DNA of 8,913 nt from Oscillospiraceae bacterium (GTDB lineage Bacteria; Bacillota; Clostridia; Oscillospirales; Ruminococcaceae), in NCBI GenBank assembly GCA_017528675.1, contig JAFXOO010000141.1, positions 1 through 8,913 of the forward strand, given 5' to 3'. The position numbers and the translations under genes were made by a program. The notes beneath the pieces are model-generated. The model was not told the origin of the DNA. It saw only the letters and a list, made by a program, of their open reading frames with translations, and ran no database searches. Of the stretch, positions 1 through 5,729 are shown piece after piece (within the stretch, counting starts at the first letter, position 1; each line of letters starts with the position of its first letter).

Positions 1-1310
1 AAGGCATCATAGATGCAGCGGATTGCCTGGTGCAGGTCGCTCTCATTCACGCCGATGATGACATTCAGCTCAGAGGAACCCTGGTCGATCATCTTGACAT
101 TGATGCGTCCATGTGCAAGCGCTGCAAAAATCCGTGCCGCAGTACCTCTGGTCTTTCTCATGCCACGGCCAACACCCGCAAGCAGGGCAATATCCGGTTC
201 AAGCTCCAGATGATCGGGCTGCACCTTCTTGCGCAGTGCCGTCAGCAGACGCTCCTCCTGTCCCTTGAGAGATTCCGCATCGGCAATGATCGACAGTGTA
301 TCAATTCCGGAAGGCATATGCTCCACGCTGATGCCCAGCTCGGCAAATACATCAAGTACATCCCGGACAAAGCCGATCTCGCTGTTCATCATGCCCTTTT
401 CCATGTTGACAGCACAGAAGCCCTTCTTGCCGGCAATACCGGTGATGGTGCGGATTGCTGCTTCCTCAGCCGCATCGCTGTCCGGAACAATCATCGTACC
501 GTCATCCTCCGGTGCGTTGGTGTTGCGGATGTTGATCGGGATACCGGCAGTCCGTACCGGGAAGATGGCATCCTCATGCAGGACAGAGAAGCCCATATAG
601 CTCAGCTCACGCAGCTCCTTGTAGGTGATGACCGGAATCACAACCGGATCCTTGACGACTCTCGGATCTGCCACCAGGATACCGGAAACATCCGTCCAGT
701 TCTCATAGACAGCAGCATGAACCGCTCTTGCCACGAGCGAGCCCGTCACATCAGAGCCGCCTCTTGAGAAGGTGCGTATCACACCGCTGAAGGACTTGCC
801 ATAGAAGCCGGGAATGACCGCATGGTCAATATCTCTCAGGCGATCACGGAGCTTGGAAACTGTCTCATGACGCTGCATAACGCCCTCGTCGCTGAAGACA
901 ATGACATCGGCTGCATCAACAAAGGTATAGCCAAGATAGGCGGCAATGACGATACCGTTGAGATATTCGCCACGGCTTGCAGCATACTCACGGCCTGCAT
1001 GGGCAAGGTTTGCCTTGATCTGCTGGAACTGCTCCTCAAGAGAGAGCGTCAGCCCCAGATCAGCGATAATGTCATTGTAGCGCTTCTTGATATTTTCAAA
1101 ATCCTTGGAAAAATCCTCACCCAGTGCAGCCTTTTCATAGCAGGCATACAGCATATCCGTGACCTTGATGTCATCGGAAAAGCGCTTGCCCGGCGCAGAG
1201 GGAACGACATATCTTCTTTCCGCATCGCTCTTGATGATGGCAGCGGCTTTCCTGATCTGACCTGCATCTGCCAGGCTGCTGCCGCCGAACTTAACTACCT
1301 TGATTCCCAT
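1..1310 (-). CDS. lysC: Aspartate kinase (monofunctional, two ACT domains), 3' end beyond window
   Basis: Phosphorylates L-aspartate with ATP, the first committed step toward lysine, methionine, threonine and diaminopimelate; cytoplasmic. I translated 436 codons by hand from the ATG at 1310; no stop is met before the left edge, and family members of this type are around 440 residues, so only a few codons should be missing. Seen: the N-terminal kinase motif KFGGSS (residues 7-12), SAPGKR near residue 40, the nucleotide-site segment SRGGSDVTGSL (about 181-191), and a C-terminal regulatory part with two ACT-like units, one around ITGIAGKKGF (about 290-300) and one ending in QGSSELNVIIGV (410-421). 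Two ACT units imply feedback inhibition by an end-product amino acid; which one cannot be read here. The ribosome site AAAAGGAG (1319-1326) is 8 bases before the ATG. It has its own promoter, so it is probably not simply co-transcribed with rnr upstream. Confidence 0.95.
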   Translation of the reverse strand, partial: MGIKVVKFGGSSLADAGQIRKAAAIIKSDAERRYVVPSAPGKRFSDDIKVTDMLYACYEKAALGEDFSKDFENIKKRYNDIIADLGLTLSLEEQFQQIKANLAHAGREYAASRGEYLNGIVIAAYLGYTFVDAADVIVFSDEGVMQRHETVSKLRDRLRDIDHAVIPGFYGKSFSGVIRTFSRGGSDVTGSLVARAVHAAVYENWTDVSGILVADPRVVKDPVVIPVITYKELRELSYMGFSVLHEDAIFPVRTAGIPINIRNTNAPEDDGTMIVPDSDAAEEAAIRTITGIAGKKGFCAVNMEKGMMNSEIGFVRDVLDVFAELGISVEHMPSGIDTLSIIADAESLKGQEERLLTALRKKVQPDHLELEPDIALLAGVGRGMRKTRGTAARIFAALAHGRINVKMIDQGSSELNVIIGVNESDLHQAIRCIYDA

Positions 1311-1360
1311 TTGTGTGGCTCCTTTTCTGCAAAAAATAAGCATAAAACATTACATTGTCT

Positions 1361-1389
1361 ATTATATTCCATTTTGTCAGAAAAATCAA
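1361..1389 (-). promoter_or_regulatory. Sigma-A promoter of the aspartate kinase gene
   Basis: Reading the minus strand, TTGATT (1384-1389) is followed by exactly 17 bases and then a perfect TATAAT (1361-1366). The predicted start is near 1354, giving a leader of only about 44 bases. That leaves no room for a lysine riboswitch, so control must lie elsewhere, most simply in enzyme feedback. Confidence 0.85.
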
Positions 1390-1520
1390 TTGGGAATCAG
1401 TACAAATTTTATGATTGGCAAAATTGCTCTTTTGGTAAATACGACTGTATTTCCACGGTGGACAAGTCGAAGGTTTCTCCTCCCGGTAGTTTCCGGATTG
1501 CCGGGCTGTTGCAATGCGCT

Positions 1521-3722
1521 TTATCCGTTGTCGGGTTCTGCCAGTGCCAGATCAATATGTCCGCCGCTGATGTCTGCCTTTGCGCAGATGACCTCCATCG
1601 GCATACCAAGGCGGTACTCCCTGCCGGTGAGGGTGTCCTTGATGAACCAGCCCTCCTCGATCTCGTATTCTCCCTCCGGCATATCCCGGATATGCAGCAG
1701 ACCCTCTGCCATGTTTTCCAGCGTCACATAGACGCCGAAATCCGTCACGCTCGTAATCACGCCCCGGAATGTCTCACCCACATGTGCCTGCATAAATTCC
1801 GCCGCATAGCAGTCATCTGCCTCCCGTTCAATTCGGATGGCACGCAGCTCTGTATCGGATGCCTGTAAAGCGGCCTGCTGGGTGAATTTTGCATAGCGCT
1901 TGCCCATCCATTCACTCCCGGCACCGGCAAGATAATCCGTCAGGATCCGATGCACCACCAGATCCGGATAGCGCCGGATCGGGGAGGTGAAATGCGCATA
2001 ATCCTTCAGTGCCAGGCCAAAATGACCAAGCGGCTCCTCGCTGTAGCGAGCCTTTGCCATAGAGCGCAGCGTCAGCGAGTTGATGACCGGGAACCAGGTT
2101 TCCTCCCGGCAGGCATTGAGAAGCTGCTGGATGTCACGGGGCTGTGCTTCGTGGAAGGTGGGAGGCGTGCCGCCAAGCCGCACCAGCATTTCCTTGAGCT
2201 GTTCGATGCGTTCGGCAGAGGGCTGCTCATGCACACGGTACACAAGCGGAATCTGTGCCTCCCGTGCGCATTTCGCCGCCGCTTCATTGGCAGCAAGCAT
2301 GCATGCCTCAATGATGCATTCGCTGCGTCCCCGCTGCACAGGCGCCAGTCCCACGCAGCGGCCGTTTTCGTCCAGCATCAGCGCCGCTTCCGTGCTTTCA
2401 AGCTCCGGCGCACCCCTGCGTTTCCGCAATGTCTCAAGCTTTTCCGTCAGCGCATCAAGCGTGTGCAGCATGCCGGCAACCGGCGCATATTTCTCCCGGA
2501 TATCCGGCGCCGCACTGCCGTCGAGGATGGCGTTGCACTCGCTGTAAACGCCCCGCACCGCCGAGCAGATCACGGACTTGCGGAATTCTGCCGAGAGCAG
2601 GTCGCCCTGCGGAGAAATCTGCATAATGCACGAGATGGTCAGCCTGTCCTCACCGCCGTTGAGCGAGCAGATGCCGTTCGAGAGCTCCGGCGGCAGCATC
2701 GGAATCACCTTGTCCGCATAATAAATGCTTGTCCCCCGGAGAAACGCCTCCTTGTCCAGTGCTGAGCCGCTGCGGACATAGTGCGAAACATCGGCAATAT
2801 GCACACCGAGCGTATAACTGCCGTCCGCCTGCTCTGTCACGGAAACAGCATCGTCCATATCCTTGGAGCCTGCGCCGTCAATCGTGAAGATGATCTCCCC
2901 CCGGAGATCAAGGCGGTTTTCGAGGTCAAACGAAGTGATTCCCGCATCGGCAAGCTTCTTTGCCTCCTGCAACACCTCCTCCGGAAAATCCACCGGAATC
3001 TGATCCGCTGCAATGCGGGCAGCCATGCAGTTTTCGGCATTTTCGGCACTGCCGTAATTGAGCAGCACCTTCACCCGGTGGTCGGCATGGCGGCTGCCCC
3101 GGCTCGTCAGCAGGCAGAGCACCTTGTCCCCGATGCCATAGGGCTCGCTTTCCTGGTAATCTATATGCAGACAGAGGTTCATCGTGTCCGGCAGCAGACA
3201 GAGTCCCTCCTCTGTCGGCACAACCGTGCCGGAAAGCCGCACCTCCTGCTGCGCCTCAAGCACAGCGGCCACCTCCGCTTCCGGAGAGCGGTCATCCCTG
3301 GCGGGCAGCGGCCTTGCCAGCACCCTGTCGCCGGGCATTGACCCCATCAGGAATTTTCCGGGAACAAAATGCTCCGTTCCCGCATCATCCCGGATAAAGC
3401 CATATCCGGCAGAAAGCCGTGTCACAACTGCCTGGAAGCAGTCCTCCCGGCTTGCGAGGGAATAGGCCTGCCCCTTCTGAAGAATCGTGCCCTCCTTCAG
3501 CAGCTTTTCGAGTGCTGCATGAAATGCCGCAGGCGAGCGCCTGGCACGGCATTTCACCGCAAGCGTCCCATGCTGCATGCGCCTGTCAGGGGACTGCTGC
3601 AAAAAGAGGCGGATCTTGCGTTCAAACTCCGCTGTTTTCGCCGGATCCGCGGGGTGCTTCGGATGAGATACCACCGGAGTATGGGCTTTTTTCCGGTTAT
3701 GTTTAGAATTATGTCTTGCCAT
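1521..3722 (-). CDS. rnr: Ribonuclease R, 3'-5' exoribonuclease (RNB family)
   Basis: Processive hydrolytic 3'-to-5' exoribonuclease that degrades structured RNA, including mRNA, rRNA fragments and, in well-studied bacteria, RNAs tagged by trans-translation. The 733 residues show a basic His/Lys-rich N-terminus (1-25), a winged-helix-like region (about 31-90), cold-shock domain segments (about 95-220, with GYGFI at 106-110), the RNB catalytic domain (about 266-595) and a C-terminal S1 domain (about 649-725, DFGVYV at 661-666). The metal-binding motif TIDGAGSKDMDDAV (280-293) keeps the aspartates equivalent to E. coli D272, D278, D280 and D281. HFTSPIRRYPDLVVHR (577-592) is the other RNB hallmark. 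The long Lys-rich tail after S1 in E. coli RNase R is absent. secG just upstream is the common Firmicutes arrangement, but smpB, a frequent next gene, is replaced by aspartate kinase. GAAAGGAG (3728-3735) sits 5 bases before the ATG. Confidence 0.97.
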   Translation of the reverse strand: MARHNSKHNRKKAHTPVVSHPKHPADPAKTAEFERKIRLFLQQSPDRRMQHGTLAVKCRARRSPAAFHAALEKLLKEGTILQKGQAYSLASREDCFQAVVTRLSAGYGFIRDDAGTEHFVPGKFLMGSMPGDRVLARPLPARDDRSPEAEVAAVLEAQQEVRLSGTVVPTEEGLCLLPDTMNLCLHIDYQESEPYGIGDKVLCLLTSRGSRHADHRVKVLLNYGSAENAENCMAARIAADQIPVDFPEEVLQEAKKLADAGITSFDLENRLDLRGEIIFTIDGAGSKDMDDAVSVTEQADGSYTLGVHIADVSHYVRSGSALDKEAFLRGTSIYYADKVIPMLPPELSNGICSLNGGEDRLTISCIMQISPQGDLLSAEFRKSVICSAVRGVYSECNAILDGSAAPDIREKYAPVAGMLHTLDALTEKLETLRKRRGAPELESTEAALMLDENGRCVGLAPVQRGRSECIIEACMLAANEAAAKCAREAQIPLVYRVHEQPSAERIEQLKEMLVRLGGTPPTFHEAQPRDIQQLLNACREETWFPVINSLTLRSMAKARYSEEPLGHFGLALKDYAHFTSPIRRYPDLVVHRILTDYLAGAGSEWMGKRYAKFTQQAALQASDTELRAIRIEREADDCYAAEFMQAHVGETFRGVITSVTDFGVYVTLENMAEGLLHIRDMPEGEYEIEEGWFIKDTLTGREYRLGMPMEVICAKADISGGHIDLALAEPDNG

Positions 3723-3727
3723 AACAG

Positions 3728-3735
3728 CTCCTTTC
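3728..3735 (-). promoter_or_regulatory. Ribosome-binding site of rnr, abutting the palindromic element
   Basis: The minus strand reads GAAAGGAG, then CTGTT and ATG. The first base of this site (3735) directly touches the terminal TATACT of the palindromic element (3736), so folding of the element in the mRNA ends exactly where the ribosome must bind. Confidence 0.85.
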
Positions 3736-3921
3736 TATACTACGCGCTATTGCAAATCGGAATAACGATTTGCAATCCGCCGTCTTTGACGGCGGGCGGC
3801 GCATAGCGCCGCAAAGCGCTCCGTTTATACGCCCTCTGCCAAAGCCACATAGTGGCTTTGGCAGCTGCTGCGCAGCCTGCAAAGCACAACATTGTTGTGC
3901 TTTGCAATAGAGGGCAGTATA
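3736..3921. repeat. 186-bp palindromic element with terminal inverted repeats (MITE-like)
   Basis: The ends match as 21-bp inverted repeats with 18 identities: TATACT, six variable bases, then TATTGCAAA, at 3736-3756 and (inverted) 3901-3921. Between and including the ends are six near-contiguous perfect hairpins. In plus-strand order: 11 bp (3749-3759/3766-3776, loop 6); 8 bp (3777-3784/3788-3795, loop TTT); 7 bp (3796-3802/3806-3812, loop ATA); 13 bp (3836-3848/3852-3864, loop ATA); 5 bp (3864-3868/3872-3876, loop TGC); 13 bp (3878-3890/3894-3906, loop ATT). Longer stems enclose two groups of three: GCGCT 3744-3748 with AGCGC 3815-3819, and GCCCTCT 3831-3837 with AGAGGGC 3909-3915, the latter extended by TATAC/GTATA. 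There is no coding capacity. TA at each end could be a 2-bp target duplication. Mobility is inferred from structure only; a conserved RNA structure is the alternative. Confidence 0.75.
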
Positions 3922-3944
3922 TCAGGAAAGCCGCACAAGGTCAC
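3916..3944 (-). promoter_or_regulatory. Possible rnr promoter using the element's end as -10
   Basis: The minus strand reads GTGACC (3939-3944), 17 bases, then TATACT (3916-3921), preceded by TGA as an extended -10. The -35 matches consensus at 4 of 6 bases. A strong terminator separates secG from rnr, so rnr should need its own promoter, and this is the best one I see. The predicted start is near 3909, giving a leader that contains almost the whole palindromic element. Confidence 0.4.
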
Positions 3945-3952
3945 CGTGCGGC
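3930..3952 (-). other. Hairpin downstream of the secG terminator
   Basis: GCCGCAC (3930-3936) pairs with GTGCGGC (3946-3952) around a 9-base loop. In the minus-strand transcript it follows the main secG terminator and is trailed by TTTCC rather than a full T tract. It is at best a weak back-up terminator. It also covers the possible -35 of rnr. Confidence 0.4.
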
Positions 3953-3960
3953 AATGCGTG

Positions 3961-3993
3961 AAAAAAGCTCCCGAGCAAGGCTCAGGAGCTTTT
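3961..3993 (-). terminator. Rho-independent terminator of secG
   Basis: In the minus-strand RNA, AAAAGCUCCUGAGC pairs with GCUCGGGAGCUUUU (14 bp with one G-U pair) around a 3-base loop, and the stem runs into a six-T tract (3961-3966). It lies 13 bases past the secG stop codon. It is strong enough to make secG a separate transcription unit from rnr. Confidence 0.9.
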
Positions 3994-4006
3994 CCGTCCG
4001 GTTCAA

Positions 4007-4288
4007 TCACTCTGCGGATGACTGGAACAGCGTCATGATATACGGCACAACAATGTTCATGCAGATAATCACAACAAAGCCGACGATACCGAGAATTCTG
4101 GTCAGCTTGGCAAGGGCTGCCTCTCTGGTATTGCCCTCGTTCTGGCCGTAGAAGGACTCGTTAAAACCGCCGCCGAGAGCAGAGGTCATGCTGTCCTGAC
4201 CCTTGTTGTCCTGCATCAGGCAAAGCACAACAATCAGCAGGGAAAGCAGCAAAACAACTGCGCCGCAGATGATTTCGTAAAGTTCCAT
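4007..4288 (-). CDS. secG: Preprotein translocase subunit SecG
   Basis: Small membrane partner of SecY and SecE in the Sec translocon, aiding SecA-driven export. The 93 residues have the family layout: hydrophobic segment at about 5-25, a cytoplasmic loop with QDSMTSALGGG (31-41), then a second hydrophobic segment at about 64-87 and a short tail. The ATG at 4288 is chosen because AAGGAG (4298-4303) lies 9 bases upstream and the product then starts at the first membrane segment. An in-frame start at 4381 would overlap the promoter and add 31 residues with no SecG character. It is a single-gene unit here, with its own consensus promoter and a strong terminator. secG beside rnr is a common Firmicutes arrangement, which supports the call. 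Confidence 0.95.
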   Translation of the reverse strand: MELYEIICGAVVLLLSLLIVVLCLMQDNKGQDSMTSALGGGFNESFYGQNEGNTREAALAKLTRILGIVGFVVIICMNIVVPYIMTLFQSSAE

Positions 4289-4330
4289 AATGTAACGCTC
4301 CTTACTTTTGTAATAGATTGACACGGTATC

Positions 4331-4359
4331 ATTATAGCATAGAGAAGCCGTTTTGTCAA
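4331..4359 (-). promoter_or_regulatory. Perfect-consensus sigma-A promoter of secG
   Basis: The minus strand reads TTGACA (4354-4359), exactly 17 bases, TATAAT (4331-4336). Both hexamers match consensus fully. The predicted start near 4324 gives a leader of about 36 bases. It lies about 20 bases past the T tract of the upstream terminator. Confidence 0.93.
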
Positions 4360-4379
4360 GTGCTTTACGGAAATTTCCC

Positions 4380-4409
4380 AAAAAAAGCCCCCATCTTAAT
4401 GATGGGGGC
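4380..4409 (-). terminator. Rho-independent terminator of the small acidic membrane protein gene
   Basis: The minus-strand RNA forms a perfect 9-bp stem, GCCCCCAUC with GAUGGGGGC (4401-4409 and 4387-4395), around a 5-base loop. Seven Ts (4380-4386) follow directly. It begins a few bases after the stop codon at 4416. Confidence 0.92.
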
Positions 4410-4415
4410 AGATCG

Positions 4416-4742
4416 TCAATCCTTCAGACTGTCAACAGCATCCTTTGCTGCATCAGCAATATCCTCAGCAGCATCGCTGGCTGCATCAGCCAGATCAGCA
4501 GCCTTGTCGGCAACTGTATCTGCAATGTCCTCCGCAGCATCCTTGACATCATCCACGATGTCCTCGTCTACGAAGTTGCACTGCTCACCGCAAGCGATAT
4601 CATCCATAAAGTCATCATCATCAAACTCAGTGCTGTCGAAGCGCATCTTGCGCTTGCTGTTCTGCTTCTGCAAGATGAAGAATACGGCTGCGGCCGTTGC
4701 CAGTGCGGTTGCGGCGATGATCGCAATTGTTTTCCAGTTCAT
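4416..4742 (-). CDS. Small membrane-anchored acidic protein with 11-residue repeats, unknown function
   Basis: I do not recognise a named family. The 108 residues begin with one hydrophobic segment (about 5-24, Ala-rich, ending FFIL), then a basic patch (QKQNSKRKMR, 25-34) and a very acidic stretch (FDDDDFMDD, 40-48). The basic patch suggests an N-out, C-in single-pass topology. From 66 onward there are four 11-residue units: VKDAAEDIADT (66-76), VADKAADLADA (77-87), ASDAAEDIADA (88-98), AKDAVDSLKD (99-108). This undecad pattern is typical of long amphipathic helices, as in LEA-like or YtxH-like proteins, but similarity of pattern is not evidence of function. Cys51 and Cys55 are the only cysteines. 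AGAGGA lies 8 bases upstream of the ATG. It is the last gene of a short unit with a strong promoter and its own terminator. Confidence 0.85.
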   Translation of the reverse strand: MNWKTIAIIAATALATAAAVFFILQKQNSKRKMRFDSTEFDDDDFMDDIACGEQCNFVDEDIVDDVKDAAEDIADTVADKAADLADAASDAAEDIADAAKDAVDSLKD

Positions 4743-4923
4743 AGTTTGTTCCTCTTTTCTCCGCAGATCATATAAAGGGAATCACTGCACCCTGCGGCAG
4801 ATTCCGATGGAAGCCTGCCGGGCTGCCATTGCCCATGCCGTTCTCTGAGAACAGGCTCATTCCCTGAAAAGCATGCCGCCGTGCTGCTGCGGACAGGAAA
4901 ATTCAGCGGCTTTTGCTTTACAT
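4743..4923 (-). other. Structured 181-nt 5' leader (or small RNA)
   Basis: From the predicted start near A4923 to the ATG at 4742 there are 181 bases. Visible structure: GGAAT/ATTCC plus CTGC/GCAG, separated by a CA bulge (4778-4805); GTTC/GAAC, flanked by GCC and GGC (4837-4856); and a longer-range GCCGC/GCGGC pairing close to the start. I recognise no riboswitch or T-box motif, and no terminator precedes the gene. It could be a regulatory leader, carry a small ORF, or be a small RNA in its own right. Confidence 0.45.
4768..4860 (-). CDS. Possible 30-codon leader ORF
   Basis: ATG at 4858-4860 opens a 30-residue frame that starts MSLFSENG and ends AVIPFI, with a TGA at 4768-4770. It ends 25 bases before the acidic membrane protein gene, inside that gene's leader. 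Against it: AGGGA lies directly against the ATG, too close for a normal ribosome site, and the peptide resembles nothing I know. For it: the frame is open across most of the leader and lies downstream of a very strong promoter. Confidence 0.25.
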   Translation of the reverse strand: MSLFSENGMGNGSPAGFHRNLPQGAVIPFI

Positions 4924-4929
4924 GTAAGT

Positions 4930-4980
4930 ATTATACCACATTTCATCAGACATTTCAACACTTTTTTGGAAAAAATTTTT
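4930..4980 (-). promoter_or_regulatory. Strong sigma-A promoter with full UP element
   Basis: The minus strand reads TTGAAA (4953-4958), 17 bases, TATAAT (4930-4935). Upstream, AAAAATTTTTT (4970-4980), CC, then AAAAAA (4962-4967) fits the E. coli UP-element consensus (AAAWWTWTTTT, two bases, AAAA) at every defined position. Its AAAA block ends 5 bases before the -35, the expected distance. The rsmE stop codon is only 16 bases upstream of the UP tract. The same A/T tract may also serve as a weak end for rsmE, for which I see no stem-loop terminator. Confidence 0.85.
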
Positions 4981-4996
4981 GTTTTTTTGTCGTATG

Positions 4997-5719
4997 CTAT
5001 AAATTTTCCGTTAAATACATCAGAATCGACAGTGCAGCGGTGGGTGCAGTTTCACACCGCAGGATGCGTTTTCCAAGCCAGACCCGCCAAATACCGGCAT
5101 TTTCTGCGTCAGCGGCCTCTTGCTCTGAGATACCGCCCTCACTTCCGATAAAAACGCCAATGCTCTTAGCTTCAGCTAACGGAACCTCTCCGAACCGCCG
5201 TCCGCCGGCCTCCTCATAGAGCATGACAGGGCAGTCCTCCGCCTGCATGGCGGCAAGCGCCTCCTTCCAGCTCAGGAGTTCCCCGACCTCCGGGATGATA
5301 CCTCTGCCGGACTGCTTTGCAGCAGAGTGCGCAATTTTCTGGAGCCGCTGGCGTTTTTTCTCGAATTCGGCCTTTGACGGCCGTGCCACGCAGCGTGCGG
5401 TCAGCACCGGAACAATCCGGTACACCCCCAGCTCTGTGGCCTTCTGGACGATTTCCGCAAGCTTATCCTGCTTCGGAACAGCCTGATAGAGTGTCACCCG
5501 GACAGAGGGCTCCGCAGCGCAGGGAGCAATCCGAAGCGGGTGCAGAAAGACCTCACTGTCCGTGATGCGGGTAATTTCGCAGTCATAGTCCATACCCTCC
5601 GCACAGACCGTGAGCTGTTCACCCGGCCGCATCCGCAGGGAGCGTCCGATATGGCGTGCATCCTCACCGGTGATGACAATTTCGTTTTCATCGCCGTGCT
5701 CTGTAAAAAATCTCGGCAT
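4997..5719 (-). CDS. rsmE: 16S rRNA (uracil1498-N3)-methyltransferase RsmE
   Basis: Methylates N3 of U1498 in the decoding region of 16S rRNA using S-adenosylmethionine, late in 30S assembly. The 240 residues match the usual RsmE length. Seen: the N-terminal MPRFF and EDARHIGRSLRM (19-30) of the PUA-like RNA-binding part, then the SPOUT (trefoil-knot) domain with KATELGV (93-99), SAAKQSGRGIIPEV (132-145), the cofactor loop GSEGG (192-196) and LGKRILRCETAPTAAL (215-230). The gene is translationally coupled to the lipoprotein gene before it: AAGGAG (5726-5731) overlaps that gene's TAA stop (5730-5732), and only 10 bases separate the two reading frames. In many Firmicutes rsmE follows prmA; here a surface lipoprotein gene takes that place. 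Confidence 0.96.
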   Translation of the reverse strand: MPRFFTEHGDENEIVITGEDARHIGRSLRMRPGEQLTVCAEGMDYDCEITRITDSEVFLHPLRIAPCAAEPSVRVTLYQAVPKQDKLAEIVQKATELGVYRIVPVLTARCVARPSKAEFEKKRQRLQKIAHSAAKQSGRGIIPEVGELLSWKEALAAMQAEDCPVMLYEEAGGRRFGEVPLAEAKSIGVFIGSEGGISEQEAADAENAGIWRVWLGKRILRCETAPTAALSILMYLTENL

Positions 5720-5729
5720 ACAGCGCTCC

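Noticed and set aside
30..767. Long plus-strand open frame of 245 codons
   Set aside because: It lies antisense to the aspartate kinase, whose catalytic and ACT motifs are clear. The plus-strand translation has no family features and no ribosome site; it is a codon-bias shadow.
1311..1354. Lysine riboswitch or other leader control before aspartate kinase
   Set aside because: The promoter places the start about 44 bases before the ATG, far too short for a lysine aptamer, and no terminator-like hairpin is present.
1390..1520. Terminator after rnr
   Set aside because: Only weak pairings are present (ATTGC/GCAAT just past the stop, and AAATAC/GTATTT at 1437-1452), and none is followed by a T tract on the minus strand.
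822..1868. Plus-strand open frame of 348 codons
   Set aside because: It spans the start of aspartate kinase, its promoter and the end of rnr in antisense. Crossing two gene boundaries and a consensus promoter makes a real gene implausible.
1950..2765. Plus-strand open frame of 271 codons
   Set aside because: It is antisense to the RNB domain of RNase R. The His/Arg/Cys-rich product is typical of reverse-frame translation.
3736..3921. CRISPR array or tRNA-like cloverleaf
   Set aside because: The repeats are inverted, not regularly spaced direct repeats. The three-armed groups lack a T-loop GTTCRA, an anticodon-arm layout and a CCA end.
4289..4381. Extended SecG N-terminus from an upstream start at 4381
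   Set aside because: The extra 31 codons run through the perfect TTGACA/TATAAT promoter, and the ATG at 4288 has a well-placed AAGGAG and gives a normal SecG length.
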